From Marinobacterium rhizophilum DSM 18822 (GTDB lineage: Bacteria > Pseudomonadota > Gammaproteobacteria > Pseudomonadales > Balneatricaceae): a DNA stretch of 64,000 nt. Of this stretch, positions 28,574 through 38,084 are shown piece by piece. Within the stretch, counting starts at the first letter, position 1; each line of letters starts with the position of its first letter. The position numbers were made by a program, and so were the translations under genes. The notes under the pieces are model-generated. The model saw only the letters and a program-made list of their open reading frames with translations, did no database searches and had not been told where the DNA came from. Location: NCBI RefSeq assembly GCF_000378045.1, contig NZ_KB899096.1, positions 1 to 64,000 of the forward strand, in the 5' to 3' direction.

Positions 28574-29775
28574 GCGAACTGACGATGCCTTCTTTCGGCG
28601 CCGACATGGACGCGGGCACGCTGATCGAGTGGCGTATCAAGCCCGGAGACTCGGTGACGAAAGGCGATATCGTGGCGGTAATCGAAACCATGAAGGGCGC
28701 CATCGACATGGAGGTGTTTGAGGACGGTACCATTGAGGCGCTGCTGGTGGATGAGGGCGACAAGGTGCCCGTCGGTACGCCCATCGCCTCCATTGCAACC
28801 GCCGGCGCCGCTTCAACTGAGCCGGTCGCGGCCAGCGCGGTTACGACTGCCGCAGTAGCGACTGCCAGCGCCAGTGCTTTGCCTGCGTCAGCACCGGCAC
28901 GTGCACAGACGCCAACTTCAGGCGAGCCCCGCGCCCGCATCCTGGCATCCCCCCTGGCTCGGTCTCGAGCGCAGCAGTACCAGCTGGATCTGTCCGGTAT
29001 CAGGGGGAGCGGCCCCGGCGGCGCCCTGTTACTGGCAGACATCGAGCGCAAGCACGGCGCCAAACACCCCGTGAAGCCAGCCGCCGCTAGGGTTAAACCT
29101 GGCATCGATCGCAGCGCGATGCGACAGGCCATTGCCGCCGCCATGGCAAAATCCAAACGGGAAATTCCGCATTACTATCTGGCCAGCACGATCGACCTGA
29201 GCGAAACACTGTCCTGGCTCGAAGCCCGCAATCAGGCCAGGCCGCCGGAGCAGCGTGTGCTGCTGGGTGCGTTGCTGATCAAGGCCACGGCTGCTGTGCT
29301 GAAGCAGGTGCCGGAACTGAATGGCTTTTACCGGGACGGCGGTTTTCAGCCCAGCGGCGCTATTCACGTAGGGATGGCCATCACTATTCGGGGCGCAGGC
29401 CTGGTGGTGCCTGCACTGCTGGATGCTGACCGGCAGCCACTGGATGCGTTGATGGAAAATCTGCGCGACGTCAGTGCGCGAGCACGACAGGGTGGCCTTC
29501 GCAGCTCGGAGATGAGTGCGGCAACCATTACAGTAACCAGTCTGGGCGAGCGGGGTGTGGAGGCGGTGTATGGCGTGATCTTTCCGCCACAGGTCGCCAT
29601 CCTGGGCTTCGGCAGCCCCTGCACGCGTCCCTGGGTCACCAAAGACGGCGGCATTGAGGCGCGTACGGTCATGAGGGTCACGCTGGCTGCGGATCACCGC
29701 GTCAGTGACGGACACCTGGGTGCGCGCTTGCTGCGCCTGCTGGAAAAACAATTGCAGGCACCGGAATCACTCTGA
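28570..29775 (+). CDS. Lipoyl dihydrolipoamide acyltransferase E2
   Basis: 401-residue E2. Its single lipoyl domain (1-78) has the lipoylated Lys42 in IETMKGAID. An Ala/Pro/Thr linker (about 80-118) leads to a peripheral-subunit-binding domain (about 121-160, [15 protein letters not shown]), then the catalytic domain (about 175-401), ending with the active-site DHRVSDG. The lipoyl lysine is followed by Gly instead of the usual Ala (ETMKG). No E3 gene is in the operon, so a shared dihydrolipoamide dehydrogenase is likely used. Confidence 0.92.
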   Translation: MSELTMPSFGADMDAGTLIEWRIKPGDSVTKGDIVAVIETMKGAIDMEVFEDGTIEALLVDEGDKVPVGTPIASIATAGAASTEPVAASAVTTAAVATASASALPASAPARAQTPTSGEPRARILASPLARSRAQQYQLDLSGIRGSGPGGALLLADIERKHGAKHPVKPAAARVKPGIDRSAMRQAIAAAMAKSKREIPHYYLASTIDLSETLSWLEARNQARPPEQRVLLGALLIKATAAVLKQVPELNGFYRDGGFQPSGAIHVGMAITIRGAGLVVPALLDADRQPLDALMENLRDVSARARQGGLRSSEMSAATITVTSLGERGVEAVYGVIFPPQVAILGFGSPCTRPWVTKDGGIEARTVMRVTLAADHRVSDGHLGARLLRLLEKQLQAPESL

Positions 29776-29790
29776 AGGAGACAGCATCGA

Positions 29791-30042
29791 ATGAACAGAA
29801 GCCGCCTGCAGGAGATTATCGCCGAAGAACTGCTCAACATCGCGCCCGAGGCTGAACTCGGTTCGGTTGAGCCAAATACCGATCTGCGGGAGGAGCTGGA
29901 TCTGGACTCCCTCGATTATCTTAACCTCGTCATTGCCATCAATCACCGGCTGCACATACAGATTCCCGAAGCCGATTACGGCCGTATTGCCAGCCTCAAT
30001 GCGTTGCTCGATTATCTCGAACAGGCCAGCCAGTCGGCCTGA
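29791..30042 (+). CDS. Acyl carrier protein
   Basis: 83-residue acyl carrier protein. Its phosphopantetheine site is Ser40 in ELDLDSLDYLNL, and the helices and acidic character are as expected. It begins 15 bases after the E2 stop, with GAAGGAGACAGC before the ATG, so it belongs to the operon. It differs from a housekeeping AcpP and is not near fatty-acid genes. A dedicated carrier in a ligase/dehydrogenase operon suggests that acyl groups are loaded on this ACP, which is an inference. Confidence 0.9.
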   Translation: MNRSRLQEIIAEELLNIAPEAELGSVEPNTDLREELDLDSLDYLNLVIAINHRLHIQIPEADYGRIASLNALLDYLEQASQSA

Positions 30043-30170
30043 TGCTGCACCGCCGCCCGCGCACGCGGCGATGTCCGTGAGCGCCTGTCAAAATACTATG
30101 TAATTTATGACAACATGATCATAACTATATGATTTAATGGTTATCTATACCTATTTGTACGGGGTTTTCG

Positions 30171-31457
30171 ATGATCGAGATGCCACCCGCCATGCCGCTG
30201 TTCGATGGAATTGCGCATGTGGAAGATGCCAACGCCCATGTCAATCAGTACCTGACCCGGGTCATGCTCGAGTCGGTGCCCGATGCAGGATTTGTCTACG
30301 AACTGGCGCTGGAGTGGCTGCTGGAACAGCGTCACAGCGAAAACAACTACAAAACCTATCGCAGTGAACTGACGACCTTTCTGCACTGGTGCTTTGATGT
30401 GGCGCAGATCTCGCTGGCCGACGTGCGCCGCCAGCACATGAACCGCTACATCGAGTACTGCATGCATCCGCCTGCGGGGCTGATTGCGTACCGTAACGTG
30501 GCGCAATTCGTTGTCTCGAAGGTGCTGGATGAACGGGTGCCCAATCCGCTTTGGCGGCCGTTTCTGGGCAAGCGTGAGCAGGGCGAAATATTGCCGTATC
30601 GCATCACGGAGAAGGCACTGAAGACCAAGCTGGCGATCCTGTCCTCCTTCTTTGGTTACCTGATCCAGGAGGAATACACCGAGCGCAATCCGGCGCTGAT
30701 GCTGATCAAGCAGGGGCGCTACAAGGCAGGCCCCGAGGGTGCGATGAACGATGCCGAGGACATGAAGGCCTTTACCGAGCTGCAGTGGTCATATGTCATG
30801 GAGACGGCGGAACAGCTCTCTAAAACGGATCCCGCGGAGCATCAGCGCACACGCTTTTTGATAAGCCTGATGTACGCCTGTTATCTGCGAATATCTGAAG
30901 TGGCAGCCCGGCCCGGCTTTGCCCCCGTGATGGGTCAGTTTCGGCGGGACAGCAAGACCTCGGTCTGGCTGTATTTCATACCGCACAGCAAAGGGGGCAA
31001 GAAGCGCACGGTCGCGGTCTCCAGGAAGCTGCTGAGCGCACTCAAGCAATATCGCCGATACCTGGGCCTGGATGACCTGCCGTCACCGGCCGACAACACG
31101 CCGCTGTTTATTCGCCATCGCGCCGCGGGGCGAGGGCGCGACGTCGGTTTGCTGAATGCCAATCTGGGTATTCGCCAGCTACGGGAAGAAATCAACCATG
31201 TGATTGAGCTGGCGGCAGACCGGGCGGAGAAAGACGGTTTTGAACAGGATGCCAGGGAAATGCGCGCCATGACGCCACACAGCATTCGCCACACCGGCAT
31301 TTCGCACGATATCAACCTGAACGGCAGGCCGCTGTCCCATGTTCAGGCCGATGCGGGGCACGACAGCATCGAGACCACGTCGCAGTATCTGCATACCAGC
31401 CGGGCGGAGCGCCATGAGTCGGCCGCCAACAAGTCGCTCAACCGGCTTGAGGATTAG
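30171..31457 (+). CDS. Tyrosine-family site-specific recombinase
   Basis: 428-residue phage-integrase-type recombinase. It has an N-terminal SAM-like core-binding region (about 40-170) and a C-terminal catalytic domain with Arg in CYLRISEVA, HSIRHTG (the HxxR pair), GHDSIETTSQYLHT (His and nucleophilic Tyr). All catalytic residues are present, so it is probably active. It stands alone, with an AT-rich 128-base region upstream and no recombination directionality factor nearby. Longer than XerC/D (about 300 residues). It may have mobilised part of this region, or be a resident orphan. Confidence 0.88.
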   Translation: MIEMPPAMPLFDGIAHVEDANAHVNQYLTRVMLESVPDAGFVYELALEWLLEQRHSENNYKTYRSELTTFLHWCFDVAQISLADVRRQHMNRYIEYCMHPPAGLIAYRNVAQFVVSKVLDERVPNPLWRPFLGKREQGEILPYRITEKALKTKLAILSSFFGYLIQEEYTERNPALMLIKQGRYKAGPEGAMNDAEDMKAFTELQWSYVMETAEQLSKTDPAEHQRTRFLISLMYACYLRISEVAARPGFAPVMGQFRRDSKTSVWLYFIPHSKGGKKRTVAVSRKLLSALKQYRRYLGLDDLPSPADNTPLFIRHRAAGRGRDVGLLNANLGIRQLREEINHVIELAADRAEKDGFEQDAREMRAMTPHSIRHTGISHDINLNGRPLSHVQADAGHDSIETTSQYLHTSRAERHESAANKSLNRLED

Positions 31458-31683
31458 CCGCCTGTGAAGGACCGTTAGCGCGCTGGTTAAGGTGGTAGCT
31501 CAGGAGGTGGCTTGGGAAGCAGGGGTAATGGCACTCTGGTAGTGGGTCTGAAGTTCAGTTCTATTCTGTGCGCGGTTCTGGTTAAGTAGAACAGCTTACG
31601 CCTGAGCAATTGCCGCGCGGTAGCGGGGCGGCCGATTGCGTTGCGACGGTTAACGGATGTCGATTCCCAGTGGAGACAAGCGA

Positions 31684-32415
31684 ATGCACGTGACAGGCTC
31701 GAGCCCACCGAGGTATCTGCCCCTGGCTGCTCGCCAGTTGGCGCTATGCCTGGTATCACTGTTGCTGCTCTGCATTGCCTCGGGCGCACTCGCCCATGGC
31801 GTTGCCGACAGCGATGCGCGTTTTATCGAACAGACCCGTGGTGCCCAGCTGCTGCCTTTTATCTACCTGGGCGCCAAACACATGGTGACCGGATACGATC
31901 ACCTGCTGTTTTTGTTTGGCGTGATCTTTTTTCTCTTCCGCATGAAAGACATCGGGGTTTACGTGACGCTGTTTGCCATTGGGCATAGCGTTACCCTGTT
32001 GTATGGGGTGCTCAGCGGTACTCACCTCAACCCCTATCTCGTCGACGCCATTATCGGGCTGTCTGTTGTCTACAAGGCGCTGGATAATCTCGGTGCATTC
32101 AAGCGCTGGTTTGGCGTTGCGCCCGACACCAGGGCTGCTGTGCTGATCTTTGGTTTCTTCCACGGCTTTGGTCTTGCCACCAAGCTCCAGGACTTCACCC
32201 TGTCCGAAGACGGCCTGGTCGCCAATATTCTGGCCTTTAACATCGGGGTGGAGATCGGTCAGCTATTGGCACTCGGTGCGATCCTGATTGCCATGAACGC
32301 CTGGCGTCGCACGCAGGCCTTCGCTCGACAGGCCTTTGCCGCGAACCTGGCACTGATGTCAGCGGGCTTCATGCTGATAGGCTACCAACTTGCCGGCTAT
32401 CTGGCCCTTTCCTGA
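31684..32415 (+). CDS. HupE/UreJ family membrane protein
   Basis: 243-residue membrane protein. A signal-like first helix (residues about 15-37, ending ALAHG) is followed by six hydrophobic segments. The HupE/UreJ_2 hallmark GAKHMVTGYDHLLFLFGV and the second histidine motif FGFFHGFGLA are present. These proteins are putative nickel/cobalt or other metal transporters. The start at 31684 is supported by GGAGACAAGCG; the in-frame ATG at 31657 lacks such a site. It is followed closely by a membrane-anchored protein gene. Confidence 0.88.
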   Translation: MHVTGSSPPRYLPLAARQLALCLVSLLLLCIASGALAHGVADSDARFIEQTRGAQLLPFIYLGAKHMVTGYDHLLFLFGVIFFLFRMKDIGVYVTLFAIGHSVTLLYGVLSGTHLNPYLVDAIIGLSVVYKALDNLGAFKRWFGVAPDTRAAVLIFGFFHGFGLATKLQDFTLSEDGLVANILAFNIGVEIGQLLALGAILIAMNAWRRTQAFARQAFAANLALMSAGFMLIGYQLAGYLALS

Positions 32416-32425
32416 GGAGTGCGGG

Positions 32426-33019
32426 ATGCGTGATATATCTGATCTGAAACACGAAGGGCTTCCCTCCGGCAGAAGCCTGATCAAGGCAACGGCGGGCGCG
32501 TTAGTTGTGGCGGGTGTGCTGCTGGTGACGGCCATCCTGCCGGCCGAGTACGGAATCGACCCGACCGGGGTGGGCAAGTCCATGGGGCTGACCGCATTGA
32601 GTAGCGCCAATGCGGCCATGCCCGAGGATGCGATCAACACCGTTACGTCCGACACGCCAGTTGCTGTATCTAACCCTGTGTGGAAAAGCGAGTCCCGCTA
32701 TCGTTCGGATGCGATGTCGTTGACCCTGATGCCCGGGCAAGGTGCCGAGATCAAGGCCGTCATGAAGACGGGCGAGAATTTCATCTTTCACTGGGAGGTC
32801 GAGAGCGGGTCTGTAAGCTTCGATATGCATGGCGAACCACCGAATGCCGGTGACGCTTTCACCAGTTTCTGGGTGGGGAGTAACCAAACCCGATCGAGTG
32901 GTTCATTCCAGGCGCCATTCGAGGGAACCCACGGCTGGTACTGGCAGAATAACGGTTCAGAACCTGTGACAGTGCTCCTGGGTACAGCCGGCTATTACGC
33001 CGAGCTGTACCAGCCTTGA
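32426..33019 (+). CDS. Membrane-anchored periplasmic protein
   Basis: 197-residue protein with one N-terminal membrane helix (ATAGALVVAGVLLVTAIL, about residues 22-40) and a soluble C-terminal beta-rich domain containing EIKAVMKTGENFIFHWEV and GSFQAPFEGTHGWYWQN. Such 'transmembrane anchor' proteins are often encoded beside HupE genes; function unknown. GAGGAG precedes the ATG at 32426, which lies ten bases after the HupE stop, so the two are an operon. Confidence 0.8.
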   Translation: MRDISDLKHEGLPSGRSLIKATAGALVVAGVLLVTAILPAEYGIDPTGVGKSMGLTALSSANAAMPEDAINTVTSDTPVAVSNPVWKSESRYRSDAMSLTLMPGQGAEIKAVMKTGENFIFHWEVESGSVSFDMHGEPPNAGDAFTSFWVGSNQTRSSGSFQAPFEGTHGWYWQNNGSEPVTVLLGTAGYYAELYQP

Positions 33020-33086
33020 TGCTAAAATCCGTTTGGATACCCCATCAAGGGTATCGGAATCGTTAAGCATGCTAGGAGCTCTGCAG

Positions 33087-33587
33087 ATGAAAACGATCTT
33101 CTGGTCCGTTTCAGTGACACTCGCCACTGTCACGCTAGTCGCCTCGCTGTTCCTGAATTCCGTCCTCGGCCTTTTCGGGCTGGCGGCGACTTCTGTGGAA
33201 ACACTCCAGGAACTGCGCAGCTCACAGCAGGTGGTCGAGCAGTTGAAGCACAGGCATCAGAAGAAGAGGGCGTCGGTTTCTAAACGGCTTGTGAAGCGAT
33301 CCTCCAAACGTATTGGCGCCACGATGTTGGCGGCTGCAACGGTCGGTACTGTTGCCGTAGCCGCTACCGTTGTTGGTCTCGAAGTGGCTGACTATTGTGA
33401 GGAGAAACAGTCGTTAAACGAAACAGAATCGATTCTCTACGGTACTGACGAGGTTTTCGACATGGAGCAGTGCCTTGGCGAAGCAAAGCAGGAACTGACC
33501 GGCCTTCTGGTCGATGCCAGGGATGCATCTATTGAGGCGGTGTTGAACACCTTCACAATCCGGCCCGATGACCGCGCTGATCCTTGA
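33087..33587 (+). CDS. Hypothetical membrane protein
   Basis: 166-residue protein with two hydrophobic segments, one at the N-terminus (SVTLATVTLVASLFLNSVLG) and one near residues 85-105 (GATMLAAATVGTVAVAATVV). A Lys/Arg-rich stretch lies between them. No family recognised. AGGAG sits eight bases before the ATG at 33087. It may belong to the HupE transcription unit, 67 bases upstream. Confidence 0.65.
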   Translation: MKTIFWSVSVTLATVTLVASLFLNSVLGLFGLAATSVETLQELRSSQQVVEQLKHRHQKKRASVSKRLVKRSSKRIGATMLAAATVGTVAVAATVVGLEVADYCEEKQSLNETESILYGTDEVFDMEQCLGEAKQELTGLLVDARDASIEAVLNTFTIRPDDRADP

Positions 33588-33601
33588 TGTTCGCAGCTTC
33601 A

Positions 33602-35047
33602 TTAGACAATGTGCGATTTTTTGCAGCGGACGTAGTAGATCACCCCGCCCAATATGGCTCCGATGATCCATGCATAACCGCTGAGTTGACCAAGAATTGG
33701 AACCCAGACCGTGGCGACCGAGAACACCGCCGCAATGCCGAATGCGACGAGCGCATTGTTATTCCAGCCGTTGCCGAAGTGATAGGTACCGCCTTCCATG
33801 TTGTAAAGATCGTCGAGCTTGAGCTCATGCTTTCGCAGTACGTAGTAGTCGACGATCATGATGCCGTAGAGCGGGGCCAGCGTCGCGCCCAGTGTGTTGA
33901 CGAAACCGCTAATACCGAACTGGCTGATAAAGCTCGTCCACAACCCACCGATGATCAGCGCGAATACAGAGGTGATCATGCCGGCCTTGCGGAAGCTGAT
34001 CTTGGACGGTGACAGGTTGGCGATGCCGTTGACCGCAGGAACGAAGTTTGCCACCAGGTTGATTCCGACCGTTGCGGCAAAGAAAGTGATGGCGGCAATA
34101 ACACCGAGGACCACGCTATCGGTGCGGCCGACGATCTCTGTTGGATTGATGATCTTTTCGCCATACACGACGGCGGCACCGGCTGTCGTGAGTAATGCCA
34201 ACGCCGAAAACAGAATCATGTTGAATGGCAGTCCGGCCAGATTCCCCTTGATCATCGTGTTCTTGTCACGGGCGTAGCGCGAAAAGTCGCTGAAATTGAT
34301 CATGACCGCCGCGAAATAGGCCACCATGGTGCCGATAATCGCAATAAAGCCCTTGACCTCTGAGGCCCAGGTTCCCTCCGGGTTTGCAAAGATCGTTTGG
34401 GCTTGAGACAGCAGCTGACCTTCCGATTTGTTCCACAGCACAATCACCAGGCCGATCATGACGGCGTACACGAACGGGCCGGCGATATTCAGAAAAGTTT
34501 CAACCCAGCTCATGCCGTGCCAGAAGATGAAGATGTGGAACGCCCAGACGATGAGGAAGGACACCCAGTCGACACTGTCGAGCCCAAGTATTTCCGTCCC
34601 CGCTGTGATGCCGGTTACAGACCGGATCAACAGCGCAAGTGCCGTCGAGGCGAAGTAAACCTGAACGCCATACCAGAAGACCGCAACCGTCGCGCGAAGA
34701 ATCGCAGGCAGCTTGGCCCCGGCCGTCCCCATGCTGGCCCGGGCGAGAACCGGGTAGGGGATGCCATAACGTTCACCGGCAGCGCCGGAAAGATTGACGA
34801 GTAGCATAACCATAAGGCCCGCGGTAATGAGCGCGGCGAACGCTGTCCAACCGCTTACGCCATAGGAAATGAAAAGTGATGCCACCAGCGAATAGCCGAA
34901 CAGCGACTGGATATCGTTTGCCCAGATATTGAAGATTGCAAACCATCCCCAGGACTTTTCTTCCTTCGTTACCGGACGCAGCGGGTTCTCGGTCCCGTGC
35001 GCTCCTTCGCCGTTTGGATACTGCACCTTCATGTTCTTGGTTTCCAT
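33602..35047 (-). CDS. NCS1-family nucleobase/allantoin/hydantoin-type permease
   Basis: About 481 residues with twelve hydrophobic segments, of the nucleobase:cation symporter-1 family. Diagnostic regions are WGWFAIFNIWANDIQS (helix 1), GIPYPVLARASMGTAGAKLPA, NFSDFSRYAR and a C-terminal GIMIVDYYVLRKHEL. Substrate probably a purine, pyrimidine, hydantoin or vitamin, not determinable here. The start at 35047 is chosen after GAGAAGCTCGAG; the frame extends to 35074. It is the last core-like gene before the accessory region. Confidence 0.9.
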   Translation of the reverse strand: METKNMKVQYPNGEGAHGTENPLRPVTKEEKSWGWFAIFNIWANDIQSLFGYSLVASLFISYGVSGWTAFAALITAGLMVMLLVNLSGAAGERYGIPYPVLARASMGTAGAKLPAILRATVAVFWYGVQVYFASTALALLIRSVTGITAGTEILGLDSVDWVSFLIVWAFHIFIFWHGMSWVETFLNIAGPFVYAVMIGLVIVLWNKSEGQLLSQAQTIFANPEGTWASEVKGFIAIIGTMVAYFAAVMINFSDFSRYARDKNTMIKGNLAGLPFNMILFSALALLTTAGAAVVYGEKIINPTEIVGRTDSVVLGVIAAITFFAATVGINLVANFVPAVNGIANLSPSKISFRKAGMITSVFALIIGGLWTSFISQFGISGFVNTLGATLAPLYGIMIVDYYVLRKHELKLDDLYNMEGGTYHFGNGWNNNALVAFGIAAVFSVATVWVPILGQLSGYAWIIGAILGGVIYYVRCKKSHIV

Positions 35048-35074
35048 CTCGAGCTTCTCTTTACCAGGGCCCAC

Positions 35075-36745
35075 AGGTCCACCCAGATATCTGCTAGTTC
35101 TGACGGGGTATTTATCTCTAATACTAGGTTAAATTCTGAATACGCTACTGGAGAGGGGCCTTGGGAGTACCCGCTTCGATTCTTGGTACGAGCACGCTTG
35201 GGGCTGCTGCAAAACCGGTATTCGAGCAAAGGGAAGGGTGCTTCAATCGTCACAAGTCGCCAGTGCTCAGGCGTCGTGTTATCGAAGCCGTTACCAATCG
35301 AGCATCACTGGTAGATCACAACCAACTCAGCATGAGTTCCTCTGTCATATCCGTGGCTCTCCCATGGCTATGTCGGGCTTCATGAGCTCGTGACTCGAGG
35401 GGGCGAGTAAACGTAATTCCGACTGGCCCAGCTGAAACTATCTTTTATGGGCAGCATGGATACGATTCACACGTAGGTACGTGATACGCGCAACGTAGCA
35501 GGGAAATGTTCTTTAATACGTATTGTGTACTTTATAGGGATGGTGTTGCGCTATCGAGAGCACAACGTAGCTGGCAACGCCCAACATATACATAGCTATG
35601 CCGATAACGTAATTTATCGGCAATGACTCCTAACTATATGAAATTATTGGTATATATAAGGTATATAGGGTCTTGCTTCCGTTCAGTGGTTAAGCGCTAC
35701 ACATTGGATCGTAAGTCATAGCTGCGTCTTCAAAAAATTGTCCCGCTCGGAATAGCGTCAAGCGCGATTACTAGAACCAGTTATCCAGAAAATAGGCGAA
35801 ATTCGATCGAATTTGCTGCCAATTAGCGGTATTTAGCCTATTCATAAATCAAGCTTTAAAAGCTTGTATCTTGGTGCACATGCGCTTGGGAACGTGACCT
35901 GGATGGCTTGCTGTGAGGGCTATTTGACGCTGGAATGCCCGCGTAGCGAGGGTTACGCCGTGAAGTATTGCTGCCTCAGGTAGTATTTCATCTAGATCAG
36001 GATATTTAGATGCTCAATATCAGCCGTCATCCTTTAGAGATTTGTGCTGGTTTGAGTCAGTTCAGAACCGTTTATAGACCTTGCATTCTCAGTACAAGAC
36101 CCCGCACGTACATGATTCCTGAGCCGTATCCAGAAACGCGGAAGCTATCAAGCAACCCTGAGCAACCACAGCATGCAGGACTGGATGTCTACAATCGAAA
36201 AGCTAGCTTGCATCTAGGCTTAGTGGCTTCGAATCAAGCGCTTTTACAGCGATAAAACACGATCAGACATGGGGCTCTGGAGTCTGCCAGTTAACTGACC
36301 GCGATACGGCCTGTATCAGTAATCGGTACAAGTGCCAGCAGAGTTTGGTCGTGCGCTGTGTTGCATAGCGTGGGACTTAGTCCGTGAAAATGAAATCTTC
36401 GCGACTCTCCGCACGGTCCTGGCGTTGGCGTGGACGCAGAAGTGACTGGGATGGAGTCATACCGGTCAAAACTGGAAACGTGTTTGTGGCGTACGTAGTC
36501 GAAACCGATGAAGGCGGCACGACATGCTAGCCAGGGCTAGAGAGCGGTCCTAACCAAAATCAATGAGTTAGAAACATCAGTCTGGTCAAGCGCAAAGAAC
36601 TAGAGCCAATCTTGTGGATTTCTTTACCGTTAGTTGTGGTCGCTTACGAACAGCGCAAAGGCGGTATTACGAACAAATATGATATGCGTATAATGTATAT
36701 TATGTTAAATAGGATGTTGTTGAGATAAAGCCGTGGATGGACGTG
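35075..36745. other. Long non-coding, degraded stretch before unit 1
   Basis: About 1.7 kb without a convincing gene on either strand. The frames are short and stop-rich. Near 36466-36480 it contains TCAAAACTGGAAACG, matching the subterminal repeats of unit 2, so remnants of earlier mobile elements are likely. The first 150 bases probably hold the promoter of the NCS1 permease. Confidence 0.6.
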
Positions 36746-36876
36746 TGTTATTTCAAGTTAAGGATGAGATCCGATCTCATGGTTGCTTGATTTCCTGCAG
36801 GCCTCGTACACCCTGGGCTTTAGCGCTATCACATGCAACAGGTTCAAACCCCATAATCAAGTTAACGATGAGATTC
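36746..36876 (+). repeat. Left end of unit 1 with subterminal repeat
   Basis: Terminal copy at 36746-36770 and a second copy, TCAAGTTAACGATGAGATTC, at 36857-36876, in the same orientation. Both point into the unit. They are mirrored by four inverted copies at 51369-51502. Confidence 0.65.
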
Positions 36877-37016
36877 TGCGGTTCTGGCACCTACCCGTTT
36901 GGAGAGTCGCGAAGATTTGTTTTTTGCGGGATAAGTGGCACGTAACGCAACGTACCGCACGCTGTTTTGCTAGGTGTATCGGCTCGTTTATGAACGTCCG
37001 TTGCCAGTCGGCCGGC

Positions 37017-37407
37017 CTACACTGGTAACTGCTCGAGCAGCTTTTGCATCTCCTTGTTCGGCCAAAGGTGTCGTGATTCTTGGAGGTCTCTGGTGCAGCG
37101 TGGCTGCTCCGTCAACCAGGCCGAAACTGAATATTGGCCGATCTCCATGATATCGCTGCCGTCCCAGGTCCGGGCTTCCAGTTCCAGCGCAGCGACCCGC
37201 AGCGTGCCTTGCACAGACCGATCACATATTGCGGCTGTGTAGCGCGTCTGGTCATGGATAAAAAGTATGCAGTTACGGCGTTGAATGACGACCAGATTAG
37301 CGTGCCAGCCATCCAGCAAGCTGCCAGGTGCTGCAGGCCATGCTGCAATGACATGCCCTGCTTTCTTCAGTTTCTCTGCGAGCTTTTTTCGTAACGTGGA
37401 CTCTCAT
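37017..37407 (-). pseudogene. Frameshifted DUF6933-like gene
   Basis: Downstream of an ATG at 37407 the frame reads MRVHVTKK. It then needs a +1 shift at a run of six A residues (near 37384-37389) to continue as LAEKLKKAGHVIAAWPAA, SLLDGWHANLVVIQRRNCIL, FIHDQTRY and on to a stop at 37017. The DGWHANLVVIQRRNCILFIHD segment resembles DUF6933 proteins. Family assignment is tentative. The broken homopolymer suggests loss of function by a one-base insertion. Confidence 0.45.
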
Positions 37408-38084
37408 TACGTCATGTAACTTATTAGTATTGTTATGTTTTTTGATTGCCGTGCTCATCAAAAGTGTCGAGAATTGTATAATTGATAGCCTGGAGTTGCT
37501 GCCTATTGGTCAGAAGGAAGCCCTCATGTAAGAATCATCCTGACTGAATGGCGGAATCTGCACTTCCCGCGATTGCTCGCATCGAGAGTGTCCAACTATG
37601 GATTCGATCTAGACTCAAAAAGTTGGGTGATCAACAGGAAATTACGATTTCCCGCTTATTCTCCGCAGCCTTCGCCAAGTTCGGCGCCATCCTGAAAAAT
37701 GTGCAGTGGTCAGTCTGGTCCATCAACGTCAAGAATGAAATGGTCGTGAGTCTCTGGGACCATCACCGAGATCCGTCCTATGGTGTCGAACCACGAGACC
37801 CAGCGAGTTCATGACGGTGTTACGCTCTACCGAGCTCCCCAAGATAGATCCGGACTCCCTACCGTTCGCCTGTCTGCATACCTCCAAGGTCATCGGTCTT
37901 ACGTTAGAACGAACCCTATCCCTACGAATTGTTATGCTAACCAACCGCTCGTGTCGATTGCGGCCCATAGTAGTCCATCCTCAGCAATAAGCGATTGCTA
38001 TGATTCTACTCGTTGAAATGTATATCTTATCTTTTTCTACTCAACCCTATTTTCACCCAGGATGCTGTTGATAATATTAGGGCC
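37408..38084. other. Intergenic/degenerate stretch before the SIR2 fragment
   Basis: One open frame at 37548-37814 (88 codons) has no ribosome-binding site and no recognised domain. It ends in a passage (NEMVVSLWDHH) that looks protein-like, so it may be a fragment of an unknown gene. Nothing else is supported. Confidence 0.4.

Noticed and set aside
37384-37389. Programmed -1 slippery site in the DUF6933-like gene
   Set aside because: The A-run is in the wrong phase for A-AAA-AAG slippage; the needed shift is +1, so a plain indel is more likely.
37548-37814. 88-codon frame before the SIR2 fragment
   Set aside because: No ribosome-binding site and no recognised domain; kept only as a note in the gap description.
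35075-38000. Possible integron cassette array
   Set aside because: The repeats here and at 51.4 and 56.1 kb lack the GTTRRRY/RYYYAAC core and paired simple sites of attC; the pattern fits transposon end repeats better, and no IntI was found.
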